A stretch of 64,000 nucleotides of DNA from positions 83,228 to 147,227 of the forward strand of contig JANQJF010000111.1 in the NCBI GenBank assembly GCA_028281765.1. The letters run 5' to 3'. Below are positions 8,081 through 15,886 of the stretch, one piece after another (the first letter of the stretch is position 1; each line of letters opens with the position of its first letter). This stretch comes from Planctomycetota bacterium (GTDB taxonomy: Bacteria; Planctomycetota; UBA1135; UBA2386). The notes under the pieces are model-generated. The model had not been told where the DNA came from and did no database searches. It was given only the letters and a program-made list of their open reading frames with translations. The translations under genes and the position numbers were made by a program.

Positions 8081-10210
8081 TCAACGAATCCCCGCGACGA
8101 TCCGAGCCACGTCGCTCAACACGACGCCGAGCGGATTCGCAGGAACATCGACCGCGACGACCTGCGTGTGGAACGTCTGACTGGCGAGCGCCGTGTCGAT
8201 AGGCACGACGACGCTCCACGAGGCTGTTCCACTCGCGTTCGGCAGCATCTCGGCGTGATACGAATCGAGACCGAGAATGCACCCCGGCGCGCCGATCACG
8301 CTCAGGTCGAGCGCCGCCGGCTCCCGACCGAACAGGATGAACGGCGTCGCCTGCGTCGCGAACGGCGCGGCCTCGACAACCAACGGATCGCCCAGCCACG
8401 GCAAACCGAACGGCGCCGCGGTCAGCGACGGCACCCCGACGCTCCCCGCGCATCCCGTCCCGACGACTTCGACGCGCGCGCGAGACGCCGTCGAGTATTC
8501 CCATACGGCCGACTGGTCGGTGCACGCGACGACGCGCGCGTTCTCGGAGTCGTATGCCGCAGCGTGGTCACTCGACACGGGCAGGACGCTGGCGACCTGG
8601 GTCCACACCGTGCCGTCCCACTCCCATGTGTCGGTGAAGTGGGTCCCCACGGCACCGGTACCGCCCTGGAGCAGGGTGCGATCGCGCTCTTCGTCGTACA
8701 CCATCACGAAGCGATACCGCGGCCCCGGCCCGGTCGGAATCGGCTGCCACTGCTGACCGTCGAACTCCCAACCGTCGGCAATCGGCCAGCCGCCTGCATC
8801 TTTGCCGCCGTACACGATGACTCGGTCTCGGCGTCGGTCGTAAACCATGCCGTGCATCCATCGCGCCTGTGGAGACGTCGACGTCGTCGGCACGACGGAC
8901 ACCGACACACCGTCGTACGCGCGCAGCGAGTCGTCGTCCTGGAAACCGCCGAAGAACAGCGTTCGGCCTCGCAGACTGTCGTAGGCCATGCGCGTGCCAA
9001 TCGACGCCTGCGTGATGCCACGCCACTCCCAGTTCACGCCGTCGTAGTCGAACACCTGGTCCGCAGCCCCGAGCACCGTCAGTCCGCGGGCGTCGTCGAA
9101 CACCATGTCGTGCTCGCGCGCAACCGGGAAGAACGCGGGCGTGATCTGCTGCCAACCCGCGCCGTCGAGCTCCCACGTCTCACCGATCGTCGCGAGGCCT
9201 CGGATGCCCCCGTGCAAGATCGCCTTCCCTCGCACCTTGTCGTACGTCATTGTCGACCCGGACCGCGGCGGCGGCGTGGACGAACTCGACTGCGACCACG
9301 CCGCGCCGTTCCACGTCCACGTGTCCCCGAGCGTCGGCCCGAGCGGCAACATGTTGTCTCCGCCGTAGAGCACGACGCTGCCGAGCGCCGCGTCGTACGT
9401 GATCCCGAAGCGGCGACGCGGTGCGGGTGCCGGCGAAGGTGACAGCTGCTGCCAGCTCGTCTCGTCCCACTCCCAGACGTCGGCGAGGGTCGTCGACCCG
9501 CCGAAGACGACCAGGCGATTCCGCGCCGCGTCGTACGCGAGACCGTGGGCCTCACGCACAGGGCCACTGCTGTCGACGAGCGCCCAATCGACGCCGTCCC
9601 ACTCCCACAGGTTGGGGTAGGTAATCGAGTTCGGGAAGAACCCGAACGTGCCACCGTGCAACATCACGCGCTGTCGGCCAGCGTGGTACACCACCTGGTG
9701 GTCGCGGAGCACTCCCGGCGCCAGGCTCGACGGAACGTGGACCCAACTCAGCCCGTCCCATTCCCAAGTCTGGCCGTCCCCGTAGAGCACGCTCACACCC
9801 CGGGATGCGTCGTAGGCCATCCGGCCTTCGTGAGTGACGTCGTTCGGAGGGTTCGCGACCAAACGCTGCACCCACGCGGCCCCATCGAATTCCCAGGTCT
9901 GCCCCGAGCCGACCACGACCAGTCGGTCGCGCGCCGTGTCGAACGAGACCGCGCCACCACTCACGACGTGCCCGTCGTTCGTCGCGAGCCGCAACCAGGC
10001 TCCGTTCCCGAAGGTCCAGGTATCGCTGACGAAGGTGGGATCTCCACCTCCGAACAAGACGGTCCGTCCGCGCACCGAGTCGAAAGCCAGGCGCACCCCG
10101 AGTCGCGCACCGGGCGCGCCCTCCGCCAATCGCCACTCTGCCTGTGCGACCGCGCCGGTCACCAGGAGCCCCCAAACCAACGCACCAACCGCGAACGGAC
10201 GGATCGACAT
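8081..10210 (-). CDS. Secreted kelch-repeat protein with shared C-terminal domain
   Basis: About 709 residues. The start chosen is the ATG at 10210 (MSIRPFAVGALVWGLLVTGAVAQ), which gives a clean signal peptide and has GAGAGGT upstream; a longer frame to a TTG at 10309 would run into a palindromic operator. About a dozen kelch-like repeats (WEWDGxxW, AYDxxRxRxVLFGG) fill most of the protein, enough for two beta-propellers. The last roughly 130 residues, from VVGTGCAGSVGVPSLTAAP, are the shared C-terminal domain. Role unknown. It is the first gene of a two-gene unit with its paralogue and is divergent from the 10374 operon. Confidence 0.85.
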   Translation of the reverse strand: MSIRPFAVGALVWGLLVTGAVAQAEWRLAEGAPGARLGVRLAFDSVRGRTVLFGGGDPTFVSDTWTFGNGAWLRLATNDGHVVSGGAVSFDTARDRLVVVGSGQTWEFDGAAWVQRLVANPPNDVTHEGRMAYDASRGVSVLYGDGQTWEWDGLSWVHVPSSLAPGVLRDHQVVYHAGRQRVMLHGGTFGFFPNSITYPNLWEWDGVDWALVDSSGPVREAHGLAYDAARNRLVVFGGSTTLADVWEWDETSWQQLSPSPAPAPRRRFGITYDAALGSVVLYGGDNMLPLGPTLGDTWTWNGAAWSQSSSSTPPPRSGSTMTYDKVRGKAILHGGIRGLATIGETWELDGAGWQQITPAFFPVAREHDMVFDDARGLTVLGAADQVFDYDGVNWEWRGITQASIGTRMAYDSLRGRTLFFGGFQDDDSLRAYDGVSVSVVPTTSTSPQARWMHGMVYDRRRDRVIVYGGKDAGGWPIADGWEFDGQQWQPIPTGPGPRYRFVMVYDEERDRTLLQGGTGAVGTHFTDTWEWDGTVWTQVASVLPVSSDHAAAYDSENARVVACTDQSAVWEYSTASRARVEVVGTGCAGSVGVPSLTAAPFGLPWLGDPLVVEAAPFATQATPFILFGREPAALDLSVIGAPGCILGLDSYHAEMLPNASGTASWSVVVPIDTALASQTFHTQVVAVDVPANPLGVVLSDVARIVAGIR

Positions 10211-10295
10211 GTCAGACCTCTCGTGGATTTCTCGAGTCCCGTTTCCGAGGCACATCCTAGCGCGAAGGCACCCACGGACTCGGCAACGACTATTT

Positions 10296-10309
10296 TTGAA
10301 CGCGTTCAA
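10296..10309. promoter_or_regulatory. Palindromic operator, copy 1
   Basis: TTGAACGCGTTCAA is a perfect 14-bp palindrome. It lies in the 163-bp divergent region between the kelch gene and the operon that encodes a TetR regulator. Its symmetry, GAAC/GTTC half-sites and position suggest a TetR-family operator, most simply autoregulation by the 11127 product. The binding protein is inferred. Confidence 0.65.
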
Positions 10310-10341
10310 TTTAATGAAATAGCCGCGCCCTTCCGCCGTTT

Positions 10342-10355
10342 TTGAACATGTTCAA
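10342..10355. promoter_or_regulatory. Palindromic operator, copy 2
   Basis: TTGAACATGTTCAA is a perfect palindrome with the same outer twelve bases as copy 1; only the central dinucleotide differs (AT for CG). The centres are 46 bp apart. It ends 18 bp before the ATG at 10374, where bound protein could block transcription of the operon. An AT-rich stretch, unusual here, lies between the copies. Confidence 0.65.
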
Positions 10356-10373
10356 GAAAGGAACGGGAACACA

Positions 10374-10769
10374 ATGTCGCCCACGCTAATCACTTACGTC
10401 CTCTACCTCCTGATCAGCATCGCCCTGACCGTCTGGGTCGCCCGCACCCTCCACCGCAACGGGCGGATCTTCCTGGTCGACGTCTTCCACGGCAACGAGC
10501 CGCTCGCCGACTCGGTCAACCACCTGCTCGTGGTCGGCTTCTACCTCGTCAACCTCGGCTACGTCTCGCTCGCATTGAAGCTCGCGGCGCGAATCGGCGA
10601 CGCGACCGAGAGCGTCGAGGCGCTGTCGCACAAGGTCGGATTCGTGCTGGTCGTCCTCGGCGGCATGCACTTCCTGAACCTGTTCATCTTCAGCAAGATC
10701 CGGCAGAACGCGAAGCTGTCGAGGGCCCGGCGCCCGGTCGCGCCCGACGCGCACGTGGAGGCGACGTGA
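10374..10769 (+). CDS. Small three-TM membrane protein of unknown function
   Basis: A 131-residue integral membrane protein with hydrophobic helices at about 5-22, 49-68 and 88-107. A conserved-looking charged patch, VDVFHGNEPLADSVNHLL, lies before the second helix. No family is recognised. It is the first gene of a three-gene operon: its TGA overlaps the GTG of the DCC-family gene by 4 bp, and the TetR regulator overlaps that gene in turn. An AAGGAA lies upstream of the ATG, and the two TTGAAC palindromes precede it, so expression is probably under TetR control. Confidence 0.8.
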   Translation: MSPTLITYVLYLLISIALTVWVARTLHRNGRIFLVDVFHGNEPLADSVNHLLVVGFYLVNLGYVSLALKLAARIGDATESVEALSHKVGFVLVVLGGMHFLNLFIFSKIRQNAKLSRARRPVAPDAHVEAT

Positions 10770-11161
10770 CGGCTGACGAAGCCAGCGACCTGTCTCTGAC
10801 GGTGTACTTCGACCGCAGCTGCGACTTCTGCGCCCGCGGGGCCCGCTGGCTCGAGCGCGAGCCGAAGTATGTCCCGGTCCACTGCGTCGCGGCGCAGTCC
10901 GCGACGCGGGCGGACTGCGCGCTGTCGCCGGACGAGCTGCTGCGTGAAGTCACGGTGATCGCATCGGACGGCGCGGTCTACCACGGCACGAAGGCATTCC
11001 TGATCTGCCTTTGGGCCTTGCGACGCTACCGCAAGTGGTCGATGCGCTTGTCGACGAAGGCGATGCTGCCGTGGGCACGACGGTTGTTCGGCATGGTCGC
11101 GCGATTCGGTAACGTAGCGCGTATCGATGCAGCAGGACGCAGCCAAGACCGGCAAAGGTGA
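10766..11161 (+). CDS. DCC-family (DUF393) thiol-disulfide oxidoreductase-like protein
   Basis: A 131-residue protein with the family signature near its N-terminus: VYFDRSCDFCARGARWLE, in which Asp16, Cys19 and Cys22 form the DXXCXXC motif. Family members have a thioredoxin-like fold and are thought to act on disulfides; targets are mostly unknown. No signal peptide is visible, so it is cytoplasmic or works with the membrane protein encoded just upstream. It starts at GTG 10766 overlapping the previous stop, and its last 35 bases overlap the TetR gene, which indicates tight coupling. Confidence 0.85.
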   Translation: MTADEASDLSLTVYFDRSCDFCARGARWLEREPKYVPVHCVAAQSATRADCALSPDELLREVTVIASDGAVYHGTKAFLICLWALRRYRKWSMRLSTKAMLPWARRLFGMVARFGNVARIDAAGRSQDRQR

Positions 11162-11807
11162 GCGCACCAAGGCCCGTATCGTCGACGCGGCGCTCGTGCT
11201 CTTCCGCGAACATGGCTACGACGCGACAACGATGCGCATGGTCGCCGAACGCGCCGGCGTTTCCCTCGGCAACGCCTACTACTACTTCAAGTCGAAGGAA
11301 GTCCTGCTGCAGGCCTTCTACAAGGAGATGCACGACGCGCACGTCGCCGCGAGCCAGGAGGTCCTGTCGAGCTCGAACAAATTGCACGATCGTCTCCTCG
11401 GCGTGCTGCAAGCGCGCATCGACGTCACCGAGCCCTACCGGCGATTCGCCGCGCTGCTGTTCCGCCAAGCGGCGGATCCGGACAGCCCGCTCAATCCGTT
11501 CCACGAAGCGAGCCGCGCGACCCGCGAAGAGGCGATCCAGCTGTTCGAAGTCGTGATCGAGGGTGCGAACGTCAAGGTCCCGAAGGACCTGGCAAAGGAA
11601 CTCCCCGAACTCCTGTGGACCTACAGCATGGGCATCGTGCTGTTCTGGATCCACGACCGGTCCGAGGACAGCGCGCGCACCCGGAAGCTGGCGGCGCACA
11701 CGTCCGACATCGTCGTCAAGTTGATCCGCCTCGCGTCGAACCCGTTGCTGCGGCCGCTGCGGAAGCGCGTTCTCGAGTTGTTACGGGACTTTCGGGTAAC
11801 TGGTTAG
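11127..11807 (+). CDS. TetR/AcrR-family transcriptional regulator
   Basis: A 226-residue regulator. The N-terminal domain is classic TetR: KARIVDAALVLFREHGYDAT, then the helix-turn-helix TMRMVAERAGVSLGNAYYYF and KSKEVLLQAFY (about residues 17-70). The rest is an alpha-helical ligand-binding domain of the length typical for the family. It is the third gene of the 10374 operon. The two perfect 14-bp palindromes upstream of that operon are the obvious candidate operators, so I infer negative autoregulation in response to an unknown ligand. The neighbouring three-TM and thiol-oxidoreductase-like proteins suggest a membrane or redox-related signal, which is speculative. Confidence 0.92.
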   Translation: MQQDAAKTGKGERTKARIVDAALVLFREHGYDATTMRMVAERAGVSLGNAYYYFKSKEVLLQAFYKEMHDAHVAASQEVLSSSNKLHDRLLGVLQARIDVTEPYRRFAALLFRQAADPDSPLNPFHEASRATREEAIQLFEVVIEGANVKVPKDLAKELPELLWTYSMGIVLFWIHDRSEDSARTRKLAAHTSDIVVKLIRLASNPLLRPLRKRVLELLRDFRVTG

Positions 11808-11965
11808 CAACGACGAATCCGCCGCGCAGCAATCCAAACCGACCGCGAATCCGCGCGCGAAATCGGCAACCGTCGCCGATTGATGCTACGCTGCGATCCC
11901 TGCCCGCCCTGACCGCGTCTCGAATCCCTGTCGAGCCGGTTCCCGCCGTTCCTACGCATCCACCC

Positions 11966-14224
11966 ATGCACCATCGCATGTTCGGGCTGGCAGTCGTGCT
12001 GGCCGTCTCTTCCCTCGCGCCCGCCCAGGGCGACAATGTCGTGCTGCTCGGCCAACTCGGCGGCTACGCGTTCTACAACGACGTGTGGGGCTACGCGCAT
12101 CCGGATGGTCGCGAGTATGCCGTCGTCGGCACGAACACCGGCACGACGATCATCAACACGACGAATCCCGCCGCGCCGTTCGAGGTCGCGTTCGTCAACG
12201 GGCCGAACTCGATCTGGCGCGACATGTGCACCTTCGGGTCCTACGTCTACATCGTCACCGAAGGTGGCGGCGGGATGCAGATCATCGACATGTCGTCGCC
12301 CGACAGTCCGCAGAACCTCGGCACTTGGGGCCAAGGGCTGTGGGGCAATGCGCACAACATCTCGGCGGACGAAGGCACAGGGTGGCTCTACGTCGTCGGC
12401 ACGAACAACGGCACGATCACGCTCGACGCCTCGTCGAACCCGACCAACCCGTCGGTGATCGGCACGACGCCGGGCCCGTACCTCCACGACATCACCGTCG
12501 CGAACGGACTCGCGCACTGCTCGGCGCTGAACAACGGGGAGTACGAGATCTGGGACGTCACGTCGTTCCCGTTCACGGTGCTCTCCGAGTCGCCGACGCC
12601 TGGCGACTTCACGCACAACAGCGTCGCGAACCTCGCGCAGACGGTCGCGGCGACGACGGATGAGATCCCCGGCGGCGTCGTGCAGCTGTTCGACATCTCG
12701 AACCCCAACGCGCCGGTCGCCGCTGGCAGCTACACGGCGAACCCGATCGCGGTCCCGCACAATGCGTTCATCGTCGGGGACCGCTGCCACATCTCGTTCT
12801 ACACCGAGGGCTATCGGGTCCTCGACATCTCGGACATCAACAACCCGGTCGAAATCGGTTCGTACGACACGTTCCCGGGTTCGAGTTCGAACTTCGACGG
12901 CGCGTGGGGCTGCTACCCGTTCCAGCCGTCAGGGAACGTCTACGTCTCGGACATCCAGTCCGGCCTGTTCATCGTTCGCCCGTCTACGCTGGACATCGCT
13001 CACACGCCGCTGACGACGACGATGGACGAAGTCGGCCCCTACGTCGTGACGGCTGGCGTGACGTCGGACGACCCGATCTCCAGCGTCACCCTCACGTGGT
13101 CGGTCGACGGCGGACCAAACACGAACGTGCCGATGACTCCGACCGGGACGCCAAACGAGTTCTCGGCGACAATCCCCGGGCAAGCGGCTCCGGCACAAGT
13201 CGCCTACTCGATCACGGCGGTGGATTCGGCAGGATCGTCGACGGCTCCGGCAAGCGGGGAACACGGCTTCGTCGTCGGCGTGCTGACCAGCATCTACTTC
13301 GACGACTTCGAAGCCGGGGAAGGCGGCTGGACGCACGGCCTCATCCAGCAACAGGACGACTGGCAGTTCGGCAGTCCGAACGGCGCGAGCGGATCCAGCC
13401 AGGGGCAGCCGTGGAGCGATCCGTCGTCCGCGTATTCCGGCTCCAACTGCTGGGGCAACGACCTTGCGATCCAGGGGTTCAACGGCGCATACCAGCCGAA
13501 CGTGTCGAACTGGCTGCAGTCCCCGCCGATCCCGACCGGTGGACAGCAAGGACTACAGCTGCGCCTGCGCCGCTGGCTAACCGTCGAAGAGAACCAGTAC
13601 GACCAGGCCAAGATCCTGATCAACGGCCAGGTCGTCTGGGAGAACCCGAACTTCAACCTCGTCGACAACCAGTGGGAGCTGCTCCAGGTCGACATCTCGT
13701 CGGTGTCGGACTTCGCGTCGTCGATCGACATTCGCTTCACGCTCGAAAGCGACGGCGGACTGCAGCTCGGCGGCTGGAACATAGACGACGTCGAAGTCCT
13801 TGCGGTCTCCGACTGCTTCCCGACCGAGTACTACGGCGTCGCGACGCCGGGTAGCGGCGGCAACGAGCCGACGATCACGACGTTCGGCGTGCCGCGCCTC
13901 GGCTCGAACGACTTCGGCCTGACGACGACCAACGCGCTCGGCGGCAGCAGCGCGTTCTTGGCGCTCGGCTTCGCGCCGGCGCAGGTCGACGCGCTCGGCC
14001 TGACGCTCCTCGTCAACCCGATCGCGACCACCCTCACGACGACAACCAACGGTGCCGCCGGCATCGCGGGAGTCGGCTCAGCGACTTTGACGTTCCCGAT
14101 CCCGGACATTCCCGGTGCGGACGACTTGAACCTCTACTTCCAGTGGTTCATCGCGGATCCCAACTCGCCATCCGGACTCGTGAGTGCGAGCCGCGGCGCG
14201 CGCGCGCGCACCTGCCAATTCTGA
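11966..14224 (+). CDS. Secreted LVIVD-repeat (choice-of-anchor B type) protein
   Basis: A 752-residue exported protein starting at ATG 11966, with signal peptide MHHRMFGLAVVLAVSSLAPAQ. Residues about 25-350 contain LVIVD-like repeats (MQIIDMSSPDSPQNLGTW, YRVLDISDINNPVEIGSY), the pattern of choice-of-anchor B beta-propellers. An immunoglobulin-like segment follows (SSVTLTWSVDGGPNTNVPM), then a jelly-roll-like domain with DDFEAGEGGWTHG, and last the shared C-terminal domain from GVATPGSGGNEPTITTFG. The extreme C-terminus, SRGARARTCQF, is unusually basic. Function unknown, probably extracellular binding. Confidence 0.85.
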   Translation: MHHRMFGLAVVLAVSSLAPAQGDNVVLLGQLGGYAFYNDVWGYAHPDGREYAVVGTNTGTTIINTTNPAAPFEVAFVNGPNSIWRDMCTFGSYVYIVTEGGGGMQIIDMSSPDSPQNLGTWGQGLWGNAHNISADEGTGWLYVVGTNNGTITLDASSNPTNPSVIGTTPGPYLHDITVANGLAHCSALNNGEYEIWDVTSFPFTVLSESPTPGDFTHNSVANLAQTVAATTDEIPGGVVQLFDISNPNAPVAAGSYTANPIAVPHNAFIVGDRCHISFYTEGYRVLDISDINNPVEIGSYDTFPGSSSNFDGAWGCYPFQPSGNVYVSDIQSGLFIVRPSTLDIAHTPLTTTMDEVGPYVVTAGVTSDDPISSVTLTWSVDGGPNTNVPMTPTGTPNEFSATIPGQAAPAQVAYSITAVDSAGSSTAPASGEHGFVVGVLTSIYFDDFEAGEGGWTHGLIQQQDDWQFGSPNGASGSSQGQPWSDPSSAYSGSNCWGNDLAIQGFNGAYQPNVSNWLQSPPIPTGGQQGLQLRLRRWLTVEENQYDQAKILINGQVVWENPNFNLVDNQWELLQVDISSVSDFASSIDIRFTLESDGGLQLGGWNIDDVEVLAVSDCFPTEYYGVATPGSGGNEPTITTFGVPRLGSNDFGLTTTNALGGSSAFLALGFAPAQVDALGLTLLVNPIATTLTTTTNGAAGIAGVGSATLTFPIPDIPGADDLNLYFQWFIADPNSPSGLVSASRGARARTCQF

Positions 14225-14243
14225 CATCTCTCGAAACGACAAC

Positions 14244-14873
14244 ATGATTCCCCTCCTCCGAACCAAGATCGGTGCGGCCGCTCTCGCACTCGGCGCCACG
14301 ATAGGCGTCGAAATCGCGCCCGCTCCGACTCCTCTCCCCACCGTCACGACCGCGACCGCCACGACCCCGAGCGGAGACTGGCTGAGCTGGATCTTCGGCA
14401 CGTGGCTGATCGCGGATCTCGACGGCGCGCAGGTCGTGCCGCCGGTGGACATCGATACGTCCGCCGTGTCGCTGATGTGGCTCAACCCGAGCCGCACGCG
14501 GCTCTACTACTGGATCCTCACGGACGGCGTCGTGCTGAAGGCGAACTTCGCCGACCGCACGCAGCCCGAGGACGTGACGCAGATCCACTTCCACCTTGCG
14601 CCGCCTGACCAGAATGGACCGCACCTGCTGAACGTGTTCGGACCTCCGAGCGAAGACGATCTCGACATGACGGTCAGCGAGACCTGGCAGCTCGTGACCG
14701 GGATCTGGGACGACGGTGACGTTCTGACGAACACCCCCGGCCCCGGTGACACCCGCAGGCTCACCGACCACGTCGACGACGTGCGCAACGGCGGCGCCTA
14801 CCTGCAGATCCACACCAACCGCAACCCGACGCCCGGAGAACTCCGCGGCCGGATCGTTCGACTATTCTGGTAG
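14244..14873 (+). CDS. Secreted CHRD-domain protein
   Basis: A 209-residue protein. A hydrophobic N-terminus (IGAAALALGATIGVEIAP) suggests export. Residues about 55-209 match the CHRD domain, named from chordin and found in many bacterial secreted proteins: DLDGAQVVPPVDI at the start, LYYWILTDGV, ITQ/VTQIHFHLAPPDQNGPH-type metal-like motif (here VTQIHFHLAPPDQNGPH), and the closing YLQIHTNRNPTPGELRGRIV. The molecular role of CHRD domains in bacteria is unknown. The stop at 14873 is 2 bp from the next ATG, so it is in a unit with the 14876 gene. Confidence 0.8.
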   Translation: MIPLLRTKIGAAALALGATIGVEIAPAPTPLPTVTTATATTPSGDWLSWIFGTWLIADLDGAQVVPPVDIDTSAVSLMWLNPSRTRLYYWILTDGVVLKANFADRTQPEDVTQIHFHLAPPDQNGPHLLNVFGPPSEDDLDMTVSETWQLVTGIWDDGDVLTNTPGPGDTRRLTDHVDDVRNGGAYLQIHTNRNPTPGELRGRIVRLFW

Positions 14874-14875
14874 CC

Positions 14876-15874
14876 ATGACCAAGACGCGACACGCGCTGT
14901 CGATCCTCGCGGTCCTCGCCGTAGCCGGAAGCACTTCCGCACACGGCACGGTCTGCATGTCCCGCAATGATCAGAACGCGACGGTCAGCACCGCGCTGAC
15001 GACGCCGCCGGGACCGGGTGCGAACCCGAACTACCACGCGTATCGGTTCGTGCCGACGAACAACCTCTTCCCGCACTCGGCGTGGGTGTTCACGGGGTCA
15101 CCGAACCGTTTCGACTACATGCGTATCGAGATCTGGAGCGACAACGGCGGCGCGCCCGGCTCGCGGATCGCCGGCGGCGCCATGGCGGCACCACAGTCCG
15201 CGGACGCCCGATGGCTCGGCTCGAACTTCGAATCGTTGATCTTCCTACAGCTCAACACGCCCTACTGGTTCGTGTGGGTCGAACCCGGCGAATCGATCAT
15301 CCCGGAGGAGCCTGGCAGCGCGGACCTCCTGCCTCGGTATCGGCGCGTCGGCAACGGCGCTTGGACTGCAACGGGTAGCGGCGCAGCCAAGATCCGCCTC
15401 TTCTGCGGGGACACCATCGACTCGCCGAGCGTACAGCGCGTCGGATCGCCCTGCTCCTCGGCACTCGATCAGCGCCCCTACGCCTGGACCAACGACGAAC
15501 CGACCGTCGGCAACGCCGGCTTCGGGATCGAAGGCGTCCATCTCCCGAGCGCCGCGAACAGCTGGCTGCTCCTCGGCTTCGACCCCGCGTTCGTCCCGAT
15601 TCCTCTGCAGAGCTTCGGCGCCCCGTTCGGCTGTAACCTGTACGTCGCGGGGAACGTGACCTTGACGGGTTCGAGCGGTGCCGCGGAGATCGGGGATCCA
15701 CCGGCCATCCCGCGGCCACCAGCCGCCGGTCACGTGCGCTTTCCGCTGCCGGTCCCGAACAACAGTGGACTCTCGGGCCTGTTCTTCTCGGCCCAGATCG
15801 TCACGTTCGATTCCGCCTCCGGCGAGGCGCTCCCGCTCGTGTTTTCGAACGGGCTGCACATCACGCTGCAGTGA
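14876..15874 (+). CDS. Secreted protein of unknown function, paralogue of the 21814 product
   Basis: A 332-residue exported protein with signal peptide ending near STSAHG. Residues 40-180 (YRFVPTNNLFPHSAWVFTGS, FDYMRIEIWSDNGGAPGSRI, NTPYWFVWVEPGESI) form a beta-rich module nearly collinear with the product of 21814-22824, sharing well over half its residues there. The last 140 residues, from VGSPCSSALDQRPYAWTNDE, look like a version of the C-terminal domain shared by the exported proteins of this window. Two cysteines in TVCMS and LFCGD are kept in both paralogues and may pair. No enzymatic motif is seen. Confidence 0.8.
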   Translation: MTKTRHALSILAVLAVAGSTSAHGTVCMSRNDQNATVSTALTTPPGPGANPNYHAYRFVPTNNLFPHSAWVFTGSPNRFDYMRIEIWSDNGGAPGSRIAGGAMAAPQSADARWLGSNFESLIFLQLNTPYWFVWVEPGESIIPEEPGSADLLPRYRRVGNGAWTATGSGAAKIRLFCGDTIDSPSVQRVGSPCSSALDQRPYAWTNDEPTVGNAGFGIEGVHLPSAANSWLLLGFDPAFVPIPLQSFGAPFGCNLYVAGNVTLTGSSGAAEIGDPPAIPRPPAAGHVRFPLPVPNNSGLSGLFFSAQIVTFDSASGEALPLVFSNGLHITLQ

Positions 15875-15886
15875 GCGCGCGCCGGA

